Assembly (NCBI GenBank): GCA_029194535.1
Contig: JARFXR010000001.1
Coordinates: forward strand, 310,001-374,000
Source of the DNA: Nitrospira sp.
Lineage (GTDB): Bacteria; Nitrospirota; Nitrospiria; Nitrospirales; Nitrospiraceae
DNA: 64,000 nt
Reading direction: 5' to 3'
Under the pieces are notes generated by a model. The model was given only the letters and a program-made list of their open reading frames with translations. It was not told the origin of the DNA and ran no database searches. Shown in pieces: positions 16,366 to 25,299 of this stretch (position 1 is the stretch's first letter; the number at the start of each line of letters is the position of its first letter). The position numbers were made by a program, and so were the translations under genes.

Positions 16366-19300
16366 GTGGCCAAGACGCGCAGTGACTCGAAGCTGGCAGT
16401 GGCGGGAGCGCTGACGCTCGCGCTGGCCATCGCCGGGGTGCTTCTGGTCAAGGAGCCGTTGCGCAGCTCGCGACCGGCCGGATCCGCGCTCGAGCTGAAG
16501 CCGGGGTCGAGCGAGCAGATCGTTCGGGCGCGTCTGTGGGAGGATCCGGTTGCGGCGGTGGAGCGGGCCATCCGACGGTCAGGATCCAAGCCGTCGTCCG
16601 GCGCGGAAGCCTCGCTGGCCCGCCGGCTCATGCCGCTGCGCAAGGCCCTCGCCGAGCGGGTGGAGAACGGGCAACGGGTGACGGTGCTGCTGGTCACGAC
16701 CAGCGGCGGGCCCTACGTCGACAACATCGAATCCCGCATTCGCGACCGCTATGCCGTCGGCACCGCGCTTGGAGTGGGGTGCTATGCCCCGGAGGGCGAA
16801 GGGTACCTCTCCTTCGTCGATTGGGAACCGGGCGGCGCGATGCCCGGACTTCCGTACGAATGGTACCGGCTCAGGAAGACGCGGGTCTGCGGGGCGGACG
16901 AGGCGCGCGCCGACAGCGTGCTCGTGGTCTGGTTTGCCGATGAAGCGTTGCGGCGGGGATTTCTCGCGACCTTGACCTCTTTTTCGCAGGCGTTGGTCTG
17001 TGAGGACTCCGCGCAAGGCGAGTGCTTGCTGACTCAACAATCCCCCAAACTGGTTCGGATTCGTCTCGCGCTGCAACGGGCGGTGACCGTCAAGATCATG
17101 GGGCCGCGCAGCTCGTCCGCCTTCCGCGCCATCCTGGACGAAGTCGGTCAATTATATGGGCGGCCGCACGACGGGGTAGGGGTCTGGCCGAACGCCGACG
17201 GCACCGTCGAACTCTACTCGCCATGGGCGAGCGCGATGAGAGGATTGCTGGCGTACGGACTCAAGACGGAATCCGGACGGGGAGCGGCCTGCAGGACCTA
17301 TGAGGATTGCGAGCACGAATTCCACCGCCGGCTGGCCGACGCCAACATCCGGTTGGTCTATGAAATCGGATCCGACGATCTGCTCTTCGAAGGACTGATC
17401 GCCGAACTGGAACGGCGGCAGGTGAAGTTGGGATGGGATGCCGTCATCCTCATCGGGGAGTGGGATTCTTTTTACGGCAGGGCCCTTCCGATCGAGTTCC
17501 GCGCCGCCGCCTGCGTCAAGGTGGCCGCGCTTCCTGAGCAGCAACTCAAAGAGATTCTCGTTCCGGTCGAGATCAAGACGCGCTGTCCCACGGTCCCTCG
17601 CGCCGTCGATCTCCAGGTTCAACGCCCGGCCGACTATGAAGATCTCCGGCTCAACGTGTTTCGCTACAGTTACCTCAGCGGTCTGGACGGAGAAGTGCCG
17701 GGCGACGATGCGGCCCGCGCCGCTCGGGCGGCGCGGGCGAGCGCCGATCCATCGAAAGACTCGGTCGGGGATCGACCCGAAGGAACGAGCCAGCTCGATT
17801 ACGTGCGAGCGCTGACCGCGCGGATTTACGAGGAAGGAGAAGGAGCGAGGGCGATCGGGATCCTCGGTACGGATCCCTACGACGCGCTGCTGATCATCAA
17901 GGCGCTCCGGCCGTCGTTTCCCCACGCGATTTTCTTCACCGTCGATCTGGACGGGCGGCACCTCCACCCCAGCGAATACCGATCGACCCGCAACCTGGTC
18001 GTGGCTTCGCCGTTCGGGCTGCAGCTGGAAGGTGGCCTGCAGCGCGACGTGCCGCCGTTTCGCAGCAGCTACCAGACCGCCACCTATTTTGCCGCCCTGC
18101 AGGCGGTGGGACACGTCGTCTGTCTACCGAGGGGGCAGCCGCAACCGCCCGGCCGCTGTACCTCCTCATATCATGTGTCTTTGACGCCGGAAGACCGCCG
18201 GTATGATCCGGGTGTTCACCCTCGTCTCTTTGAAGTGGGACGGAACGGCGCCGTGGATTTGAGCGTCGTCGAGAAAGAACGGGTTCGGACCGTCCATCCG
18301 CTACGGGGCGATCTGGCCTCTACCGACGATCTCGGTCAGCTCAAGCAGGGGATCGGGTTCAACGACACGGCGGTGGCGGTGTCTGGCATCGTGGGCCTGT
18401 TGATCATGACCATCGTCGCCTGGAGTAATCAGCGGATCTGGAGTTGGGCGTCGGAAAAGCCCCGGCAGGTCGGCGCGTTGGCTCTGCTGGTGTTGGCCTC
18501 CTTCTTGGCGTTTGTGGCGCTGGGCGGCGCTCCTGCGCTCCTGTCCGGGCATGACGAAGGAGAGCCGTTCTCCTGGACGGACGGCGTGAGCATCTGGCCG
18601 AGCGAACTGCTGCGGCTCCTGGTGGTCGTCGTGAGCATGGTGTTTCTGGCGAAGGGTGCGCGCGACCTCGGGCACAACAGCGACCGGCTCGACCGGCGAT
18701 TCCGATTCCGGGACGACCAAGGACAACGAGGTCTCACGATCGGATCATTCTGGACGAACCTGCAGCGCGTCTACCATCCGTCCGCGACCAGAATCCCGGC
18801 CACCATGGATCAAACCTGGTCCTGGTATCGCGAAGCCGGGAGGCCGGCACAGCGAACCGCGCGGGCGCTCCTCCTGTTCCTACTCTATCTGGCGGTCATG
18901 TGGCCGCTGAAGCGATGGGTGCTCGACGAGGAAATGATTCACCCCTGTCGGGGAACGCTGAGCTGCGCGGTGGATTCGCTCATGGCGCTGGGCACGGCGG
19001 CCGTCGTCGTCCTCTTGAACCTCGCGGTGTTCGACGCCGTCATGCTGTGCCGGCGATGGATCGGCTGGGTGACGACCTCGACCGGCGGCTGGTCCGACCA
19101 GGTGCAGGACGAATATCTCCGCGACTACGGTCTCGACGAGGCACACAAAACCGAGTTCCAGAAGCTGAAATATCTGGCCGTGATCGATCTGATCGGCCTG
19201 AGAACCGAGGCCGTGAACCGCATCATCCGCTACCCCTTCATCGCCCTGCTCATCATGATCGCCGCCCGCAACGACTACTTCGACATTTGGAACTATCCCA

Positions 19301-19596
19301 AACTGTTGCTGCTCATGTGGTCGGTGAACATCCTGCTCGCGCTGATGGGCGCCTACCTGCTCTATCAGGCGGCGAACAACGCGAAAGCCGCCATGCTGGC
19401 CAAGTTGAGCCGACAGATGGTGCAGACGCTGGGGGTCGGAAAGGATCATGAGGTCCGGACGAAGCAAATCCAACACATCATCGGCGAGGTGGAAGCCAAC
19501 GAGCAGGGGGCCTTCGTGCCGCTGTACCAGCAGCCGGTGATCGAATCTTCGCTCTACGGCCTCATCGCACTGCTCCAATATCTATATGTCCGCTAG
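16366..19596 (+). CDS. Unrecognised 1076-residue multispan membrane protein with a large periplasmic region
   Basis: I cannot assign this family. One N-terminal span (residues 10-28) precedes about 630 residues likely to face the periplasm. The blocks VTVLLVTTSGGPYVDN, AVTVKIMGPRSSSAFRAIL and WDAVILIGEWDSFY look like alternating strands and helices of a periplasmic-binding-protein-like fold. A conserved-looking block spans residues 512-570 (IKALRPSFPHAIFFTVDLDG, then RNLVVASPFGLQLEGGLQ, then PPFRSSYQTATYF). The C-terminal third has about seven spans (668-686, 703-725, 748-763, 832-849, 870-893, 955-969, 978-1000). The GTG at 16366 follows GGGGAGG. A ligand-sensing membrane protein is possible but unproved. 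Confidence 0.7.
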   Translation: MAKTRSDSKLAVAGALTLALAIAGVLLVKEPLRSSRPAGSALELKPGSSEQIVRARLWEDPVAAVERAIRRSGSKPSSGAEASLARRLMPLRKALAERVENGQRVTVLLVTTSGGPYVDNIESRIRDRYAVGTALGVGCYAPEGEGYLSFVDWEPGGAMPGLPYEWYRLRKTRVCGADEARADSVLVVWFADEALRRGFLATLTSFSQALVCEDSAQGECLLTQQSPKLVRIRLALQRAVTVKIMGPRSSSAFRAILDEVGQLYGRPHDGVGVWPNADGTVELYSPWASAMRGLLAYGLKTESGRGAACRTYEDCEHEFHRRLADANIRLVYEIGSDDLLFEGLIAELERRQVKLGWDAVILIGEWDSFYGRALPIEFRAAACVKVAALPEQQLKEILVPVEIKTRCPTVPRAVDLQVQRPADYEDLRLNVFRYSYLSGLDGEVPGDDAARAARAARASADPSKDSVGDRPEGTSQLDYVRALTARIYEEGEGARAIGILGTDPYDALLIIKALRPSFPHAIFFTVDLDGRHLHPSEYRSTRNLVVASPFGLQLEGGLQRDVPPFRSSYQTATYFAALQAVGHVVCLPRGQPQPPGRCTSSYHVSLTPEDRRYDPGVHPRLFEVGRNGAVDLSVVEKERVRTVHPLRGDLASTDDLGQLKQGIGFNDTAVAVSGIVGLLIMTIVAWSNQRIWSWASEKPRQVGALALLVLASFLAFVALGGAPALLSGHDEGEPFSWTDGVSIWPSELLRLLVVVVSMVFLAKGARDLGHNSDRLDRRFRFRDDQGQRGLTIGSFWTNLQRVYHPSATRIPATMDQTWSWYREAGRPAQRTARALLLFLLYLAVMWPLKRWVLDEEMIHPCRGTLSCAVDSLMALGTAAVVVLLNLAVFDAVMLCRRWIGWVTTSTGGWSDQVQDEYLRDYGLDEAHKTEFQKLKYLAVIDLIGLRTEAVNRIIRYPFIALLIMIAARNDYFDIWNYPKLLLLMWSVNILLALMGAYLLYQAANNAKAAMLAKLSRQMVQTLGVGKDHEVRTKQIQHIIGEVEANEQGAFVPLYQQPVIESSLYGLIALLQYLYVR

Positions 19597-19630
19597 TGTG
19601 GTGTCCTTTAAGTTCCTGTAATAATCCGTT

Positions 19631-19702
19631 CACCCTGAGTCGGTCGAAGGGTGCCCACTTTCAAAGAGTTTCGTTCATGGTTCGACAGGCTCACCACGAA
19701 CG
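19631..19702. repeat. Bipartite hairpin repeat
   Basis: Two hairpins lie within the 318-bp gap after the 1076-residue gene: CACCCT/AGGGTG at 19631-19653 and CGTTCATGGT/ACCACGAACG at 19672-19702 (one wobble pair). The sequences around GAGTCGGTCGAAGGG and GGTTCGACAGGCTCACC belong to an extragenic repeat type found in many bacterial genomes. The remaining gap up to 19914 shows nothing else. Confidence 0.6.
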
Positions 19703-19914
19703 AACTTCTGGGACGCAACGCTAGCAAGTGGCTCATGCCTGAAAACCTACCGGGCGGTTTGAAGATCCGACTCTCGAGAGGAATGGGCGGCAGGGCTCGT
19801 ACTGCCCCCCTACTTCAGTAGAGGTAGTAAGCAATCGTGATAGATGCTAGAAACTTGCGGCCATAAGGGGCAAACGGAGAGTCGTCTGTCGGGCAGGAAC
19901 GAACAAGGGAGAGC

Positions 19915-22128
19915 ATGGCTACAAGAATTCTGCGAGCGCTTACCGGGGGCACAGCCCTCCTTCTATGGGTGGGTCTCTCTGCGTGCGGTTCCAGCAGCGA
20001 CAGTTCCCAGCCCGTGGCGACGACTCCGGGGCCCGGCTCGATCACGGGGACTGTCGCCGGCACGAGAATCGTGGCGATTGATTCAAACGACCAAATCGTC
20101 GCGGAGGACGACACGACAGGGAGGCCCCGCGATGCTCAAGGCCATGTCCCCTATCAACTCTCCGGGCTCCAACTCGGGACCCCGCTGCGGATATTTTTCA
20201 TCACCGGCGGGCGAATCTACCCTCTTTACATCGGCAATCCTGAAACAAATGTGTTCTCTCTGACACAAGCCGGGGCGATCGACCTAGGATTTGTGGCGAC
20301 CAGCGCGGCCCCGCCGGAAAAGGCAACTCCGGAACATGTCTCTCCACCTTCGTCTTACAATCCGGGTCAACCGAACACGACCCTCCCGGCCAGCATCGCC
20401 CCCACGATGACGGTGACGAGCCCCGCACAGAACGATGCGCTACCGGCCGGCCCCGTGACGGTCAACTTTGTGGTGCAGAATTTTTTCCTGGGCGGGGCGG
20501 GGGAACCGCATCTGCAGTTTAATCTGGATAGCGATCCGACTCCGTACGATTTCTTGAACGGGACGACGAATCAAGTCCAGCGTTCAGGGAACCCTGCGAC
20601 GGATGCCTCGTGGCAAAGTTCCACGGCAATACGCCTGAGCAATCTTGGGAGCGGGGCCCATCAGATTCGATTCACGCTGGTTGATGCGGCCGGTGTCGCG
20701 CTGAGCAATGCGCAGGCCACGACCTTGCTCGTCTTCTCCGTCGGTGTTCCGCCCAACACCATCCCGACCATCAGCGTCGTCAGCCCCTCGTCGGGCGCCA
20801 CCTTCCTGCCGGGAGCGGTGCCCATTTCCCTGGCGACCGCCAACTTCACCATTGGACTCCAGGGGCAGCCCCATGTCCATTTTTTCTTGGACAACGATCC
20901 GACTCCCTATGAGTTCTTCAGCGGACCCAATGAAGACACGGGCGTGCTCTATGAGGGGCAGCACACCCACGTCGTGCACTGGAAGACCAGCACGTCGTTT
21001 CAGATCTTCCAGCAACCCAGCGGTACGCATCGAGTCCGTCTGCAACTGGTGGACAGCGCGCATAATCCGCTTGGAAATCCCGAATCAACTCAAACAGTGA
21101 CATTCACGATCGCAGAACCGCCCGGAGGCGAATTCCGGTTAGAGTCAGTCCTCAGCGACCTAGATATTCCGGTCACGATGGCTGTTGCGCCGGATGGGAG
21201 GGTGTTCTTCAACGAACTTCTGACAGGAAATGTGAGGATCGTCGATATCGTGGGAGGCGCGTGGCAACTGCGCCCGACCACGTTCTATCATGTCGACGTC
21301 GGCCATGGTAGGGATCAAGGCCTGCTCGGCCTCGTGCTCGATCCGAACTTTTCGACGAACCACTACGTATATCTCTACCATGTCACCGCTGACCAATTGC
21401 ACAATCGACTCATTCGTGTAACGGAAGTCAACGGCCAAGGGACGAACGAAACACCCATTCTCGACGGTCTGCCCGCAGGGGACATTCACAACGGCGGAGT
21501 CCTGCGCTTCGGATCGGACGGCAAACTCTACGTCACGCTCGGAGAATGGGATCGCCGGCAATTGGCGCAAGACATCAATTCATTGGGCGGCAAGATTCTT
21601 CGTCTCAATCCCGATGGTTCAGCCCCGGCGGACAATCCTCCAGGATTCGGCGACCCCAGAATCTACGCCATGGGTCTTCGAAACAGTTTCGGGGCCGTGT
21701 TTCATCCTCAAACCGGAGACCTCTGGGTCACCGAAAACGGGCCGGAGAGCGACGATGAAGTCAATCGCATCGTGCCCGGTGGTAACTACGGCTGGCCTAT
21801 CGTCACGGGCATAGCCAACGATCCGCGGTTCCGCAATCCTATTGTGTCCATCACGCCCACGATCGGGCCGACGGGCATGACGACGATCCCGCAGAATTCG
21901 AATTATCCGTCCGCCTACCACAACAATCTGCTGTTCGCCGACGTCAACGGGGGTAAGCTTCGGCGGATTGCATTGGCCGGAGCACAGCTCGATCATCTTG
22001 GAGCCATGGCCGTCTCGTTCAACGGAGGATTGGGAGGACTGCTCGATGTCATTCAAGGACCGGGCGGGTTCGTCTACGCTTCCGGCTTCAATGCGATCTA
22101 TAAAGTGATTCCAAATTCCAATCCCTAA
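19915..22128 (+). CDS. Lipoprotein with two Ig-like repeats and a PQQ-type glucose/sorbosone dehydrogenase domain
   Basis: A 737-residue lipoprotein: the signal ends at the lipobox LSAC (Cys24), followed by a serine-rich linker. Residues 160-275 and 282-400 are tandem copies of one domain, each with a TSP or VSP start and HxxFxLDxDPTPYxF. Residues 405-737 form a six-bladed sugar dehydrogenase-like propeller of the GSDH type, with VTMAVAPDGRVFFNE, DIHNGGVLRFGSDGKLYVTLG and GLRNSFGAVFHPQTGDLWVT. Family members oxidise sugars outside the cytoplasm using PQQ. The PQQ supply is not visible in this window. The substrate is unknown; the repeats suggest carbohydrate or surface binding. Confidence 0.82.
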   Translation: MATRILRALTGGTALLLWVGLSACGSSSDSSQPVATTPGPGSITGTVAGTRIVAIDSNDQIVAEDDTTGRPRDAQGHVPYQLSGLQLGTPLRIFFITGGRIYPLYIGNPETNVFSLTQAGAIDLGFVATSAAPPEKATPEHVSPPSSYNPGQPNTTLPASIAPTMTVTSPAQNDALPAGPVTVNFVVQNFFLGGAGEPHLQFNLDSDPTPYDFLNGTTNQVQRSGNPATDASWQSSTAIRLSNLGSGAHQIRFTLVDAAGVALSNAQATTLLVFSVGVPPNTIPTISVVSPSSGATFLPGAVPISLATANFTIGLQGQPHVHFFLDNDPTPYEFFSGPNEDTGVLYEGQHTHVVHWKTSTSFQIFQQPSGTHRVRLQLVDSAHNPLGNPESTQTVTFTIAEPPGGEFRLESVLSDLDIPVTMAVAPDGRVFFNELLTGNVRIVDIVGGAWQLRPTTFYHVDVGHGRDQGLLGLVLDPNFSTNHYVYLYHVTADQLHNRLIRVTEVNGQGTNETPILDGLPAGDIHNGGVLRFGSDGKLYVTLGEWDRRQLAQDINSLGGKILRLNPDGSAPADNPPGFGDPRIYAMGLRNSFGAVFHPQTGDLWVTENGPESDDEVNRIVPGGNYGWPIVTGIANDPRFRNPIVSITPTIGPTGMTTIPQNSNYPSAYHNNLLFADVNGGKLRRIALAGAQLDHLGAMAVSFNGGLGGLLDVIQGPGGFVYASGFNAIYKVIPNSNP

Positions 22129-22239
22129 TCGCACATCGGACATCCCAATCTCCGGGGTCAACGGCACGACTCGGTTTGACGCCGCAGCGGAGCGGGGCTG
22201 CTTGCGGCGCGGAGTCGCTCGTCATAGAGTGGTTCACTG

Positions 22240-22959
22240 ATGAAGCAAGCGCGTGTTGGCGACCTCAATGTCCGCGTCACGGGCGGAACGGATGGGAAAG
22301 GCGGCGGGAGGGGTCCGGCCGTGATCCTGTTGCACGGCTTCGGCGCGCCGGGAGACGACCTGGTCCCGATCGGCGACGCGCTGGCCGTGCCGCCCGGTAC
22401 GAGATTTGTATTTCCCGAGGGCCCGCTCTCGCTGAGCTTCGGGTACGGAGATTCCCGAGCCTGGTGGTTGATCGATATGGCTCGATTGGAGGCAGACCGT
22501 TCGGCCGGGCGTCTCCGGGACCTCTCAACTGAGGTGCCGCGTGGACTGCTGCAAGCCAGGCAGACGATGGAACAGCTGCTGGCCGAACTTCCGCATGTCC
22601 TGCCGATCGACTACAAGCGCACCGTCATCGGCGGCTTCTCCCAAGGGGCCATGTTGACCTGCGACCTGGCCATGCGCACGGCCTATCCGTTTGCCGGGTT
22701 GGTACAATTATCTGGAACGCTCCTGGCACGCCATGAATGGCGGCCTGCCGTTGCCAAGCGAGCGGGCTTGCCCGTGTTTCAGAGCCACGGCACCCAGGAT
22801 CCGATCCTTCCCTATGAAATGGCAGAACGACTGCGGGACGAATTGACCCAGGCAGGGCTGGCGGTCGCCTGGCAGAGTTTCCGGGGCGGCCACGAGATTC
22901 CTGAGCCGGTCATGCGGCAACTGGGCGCGTTCCTGACGGGAGTCCTGAACCGGCCATGA
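22240..22959 (+). CDS. Carboxylesterase/phospholipase-type serine hydrolase
   Basis: A 239-residue alpha/beta hydrolase of the phospholipase/carboxylesterase group. The oxyanion segment is VILLHGFGAPGDDL, the nucleophile lies in IGGFSQGAML (GFSQG), the acid is in HGTQDPILPYEMA and the histidine in FRGGHEIP. The complete triad suggests an active cytoplasmic esterase acting on small acyl esters or lysophospholipids. It overlaps the following hydrolase gene by four bases (ATGA at 22956-22959), so the two are translationally coupled. Confidence 0.87.
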   Translation: MKQARVGDLNVRVTGGTDGKGGGRGPAVILLHGFGAPGDDLVPIGDALAVPPGTRFVFPEGPLSLSFGYGDSRAWWLIDMARLEADRSAGRLRDLSTEVPRGLLQARQTMEQLLAELPHVLPIDYKRTVIGGFSQGAMLTCDLAMRTAYPFAGLVQLSGTLLARHEWRPAVAKRAGLPVFQSHGTQDPILPYEMAERLRDELTQAGLAVAWQSFRGGHEIPEPVMRQLGAFLTGVLNRP

Positions 22960-23711
22960 AGCCTATGCGTCGATTCGATCTGAAGGGTGCCGACGGTAAA
23001 TTGATCCGGGGGGATATCGCCGAGGGTGCCGGACGCCAAGTCCTCTTCATCACGGGCTTCCTGTCCAGACGCTGGGGAAGTAAGAGCAAAGCCTTGGCCC
23101 AATGGTGTGCGGAGCAGGGATGGGGGTTTTGTTGCTACGATGTGCGAGGATTCGGAGATTCGGAAGGGTCGTTTGCGAAGTACAGTCTCTCAGACTGGCT
23201 GGACGACGCCCGGGCCGTGATCTCCATGCTGCCGCAGAGTCCGTCGCTCACGATCGTCGGGAACTCGCTGGGCGGTTGGATCGCCTGGCTAATGGCCCGA
23301 GAGTTCGACTATATCGATCGGCTGATTCTCATCGCGCCGGCGTTCAACATGATGGGTGTTCGCGCGAGGGACATCCCGGATCAGCGTCGACGCGACTGGA
23401 TCAGGTTGGGCTCGATGCCGTGGGACGACGATCCCCTCCACCAAGACTGGCCGCTGTCATGGAAGTGGGTCGAGGAAAGCGAGGCCGTCTGGCAGACGAC
23501 GCTCGATCGATTGAGGCCGGTGAGCACGAGCATCGTACATGGATTGAATGATGCGGCGATCGCTCCGGAAGGCAGCAGACGGTTCGTCGAACAGCTTCGG
23601 TTGAACGCCCCGTCGTTTCCTGTTGATCTTCACCTGATCCCTGGCGACCATCGATTGAGCGGCCCGGAGCATATCGAACTGCTGCGTCGGCTGCTGGTCG
23701 AGCAACGATGA
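22956..23711 (+). CDS. Alpha/beta hydrolase
   Basis: A 251-residue alpha/beta hydrolase. VLFITGFLSRRWGSKSKAL replaces the usual HG at the oxyanion loop; CCYDVRGFGDSEG and the nucleophile elbow IVGNSLGGWIAWL (serine in GNSLGG) are standard. HGLNDAAIAPEGS and PGDHRLSGPEH supply the acid and histidine. It is like the short-chain acyl hydrolases that sit in lipid or housekeeping operons. It overlaps both neighbours by four bases, giving a tight three-gene unit at 22240-23890. The substrate is unknown. Confidence 0.83.
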   Translation: MKPMRRFDLKGADGKLIRGDIAEGAGRQVLFITGFLSRRWGSKSKALAQWCAEQGWGFCCYDVRGFGDSEGSFAKYSLSDWLDDARAVISMLPQSPSLTIVGNSLGGWIAWLMAREFDYIDRLILIAPAFNMMGVRARDIPDQRRRDWIRLGSMPWDDDPLHQDWPLSWKWVEESEAVWQTTLDRLRPVSTSIVHGLNDAAIAPEGSRRFVEQLRLNAPSFPVDLHLIPGDHRLSGPEHIELLRRLLVEQR

Positions 23712-23890
23712 GGGCCCTCATGTTGACGCTCATCCACAGGGAGTGTGGAGGCCCGGCGCTGGAAACCGGCACCGCCGTCGGAGAAGTGTGTGCGCTTCCT
23801 GTAGATCGGTTCCCCTTTCCCTGTTTCACCTGCCTGGAAGACATTCTCGACGAGTCGGAAGTGCGACTGTCGGAAGACCTGGGGATATGA
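23708..23890 (+). CDS. Small cysteine-containing protein, possible zinc ribbon
   Basis: A 60-residue product starting inside the ATGA overlap with the upstream hydrolase; an alternative ATG lies at 23720. It holds HRECGGPALE and then FPCFTCLEDILDE, that is, one CGG knuckle and a CxxC spaced as in a small zinc ribbon with only three cysteines plus a histidine. No family is recognised. The tight overlap and lack of an opposing gene support it being real. Confidence 0.55.
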   Translation: MRALMLTLIHRECGGPALETGTAVGEVCALPVDRFPFPCFTCLEDILDESEVRLSEDLGI

Positions 23891-23985
23891 GCGTTTCTCA
23901 CGTGATGGTTTCGCTTTGCGTCGTGGGACGCGAAGGGGGAGCATTACGCATCGTTCAGCAGGACGGCCACTAGAACGGATTTCCT

Positions 23986-24918
23986 TCACGGGTTGGCTTG
24001 TTGGACACGGGAGACCCGCTCCTCCCTTTCGATCACGGTTTCAGGCGGCTTCCCCGCCGATCGGATGTTCACCAGCTTATTCAGGAGGTCAAACCAAAAC
24101 GGCGCGCCCAATGAAACGGCAAACACCGTGAGGGAGAGACCCACGAGTTTCATGAGCGCATCGCCCCATGAAGTCGGAACAGCTCGCGAGTCTCTCGCAT
24201 CCGCCGACCATCCGATCGGCAATTGCAAGGCATTGATCTGACTTCGGAGCGTTGTCACGGTTTCGGATGCCTGCCCGCCGCCTTGGGGCAGCGGTTGTGC
24301 CGCGGCTTGTTGCGCTGCCGCCACAATGGAAGCGCGCAATGTGGCATCACGCGAAAGCGCATTGACGATCATGATCGTGTCGGCGTTCACCAGCACCGTC
24401 AAGAGGAAGGCCAACACGAAGATAATCTTATGCGTTTTCTTCTTGTACCAGCCGGATACCCGATTCATCGACTCGTCGTACCAGTTTTCCAGAGACAAGC
24501 GTAACCGGTTCAATTCAGCGCCGGATTGGTCGATGAGAATCAGCAGAATTCGTTGAAGCTCGGTGTCGGCTATCTTCCCCACAAGCGTCCGCACATCCGC
24601 AAGCGATCGTGATGAGCCGGCGGCGTCGACGGGCGCGATCATGTCCAGAAAGGCCAGAGCAAAGACGCGCGAGGGAATATAGGAAGGTTTATGACCCTGT
24701 TCGGACAGCCCCCTGATCAATGGATGATCGTAGAGTCGCTTGGCGAAGCCGGTACCGGTTCGATCGTTCAGCAAATTGCGAATCCCCTGCTCCAGGGTTT
24801 TCGGTCGTAAGGCCATCAAACCCGCGATCCACTCATTGATCGCCGTGCACAATAAGCTGAGCAGGAGGTAGACAAAGACCATGCTGATCGCGAGCTCGAG
24901 CGCCATTGAGCCGAACAT
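23986..24918 (-). CDS. Hypothetical membrane protein, 310 residues
   Basis: The ATG at 24918 has an excellent AAAGGAGG six bases upstream. The protein opens with a membrane span (LAISMVFVYLLLSLLCTAIN), a cytoplasmic segment with LRPKTLEQGIRNLL, a second span near IIFVLAFLLTVLVNADTIMI, a glutamine/alanine-rich region with PQGGG, and a third span near LVGLSLTVFAVSLGAPFWF followed by DLLNKLVNIRS. Similar architecture is seen in uncharacterised bacterial membrane proteins; I assign no function. It is transcribed alone, convergent with the hydrolase unit. Confidence 0.75.
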   Translation of the reverse strand: MFGSMALELAISMVFVYLLLSLLCTAINEWIAGLMALRPKTLEQGIRNLLNDRTGTGFAKRLYDHPLIRGLSEQGHKPSYIPSRVFALAFLDMIAPVDAAGSSRSLADVRTLVGKIADTELQRILLILIDQSGAELNRLRLSLENWYDESMNRVSGWYKKKTHKIIFVLAFLLTVLVNADTIMIVNALSRDATLRASIVAAAQQAAAQPLPQGGGQASETVTTLRSQINALQLPIGWSADARDSRAVPTSWGDALMKLVGLSLTVFAVSLGAPFWFDLLNKLVNIRSAGKPPETVIEREERVSRVQQANP

Positions 24919-25299
24919 GAACAGCCTCCTTTCGAACCGCGCGCCTCTGGAACAAGAGGTCTGGAAAGAAAGAGGAACGACCACAAAAAAGTGGATTGAC
25001 TATTCAGCTATCAGATACGGCGTCGGTCAAGACATGCTGGGGGTCCGAAGCCTTCAGGTACAAAGGAGACGCGACGGCGGATACCGTATACCGAACGGCT
25101 TAAACCGGCAAGAGGGGCCGACTCGGATGTCCTGTGCAACGGGAATGCCTGCGCTCAGTGGAAATCGACGAAGCATCCGGGGTATGGTTGTCACTCGGCA
25201 ATCGGACCGACGACAGAGGCTTGCGTGACGGCATCGCTTTAGCGCACCAGCGTTCATACCGGCGCACCACCACTTCACATCATTGTTATAAAGGACCGT

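Noticed and set aside
24985-25299. Gap before ettA inspected for an RNA gene, riboswitch or small gene
   Set aside because: Only a frame overlapping ettA with no ribosome site; no conserved structure seen.
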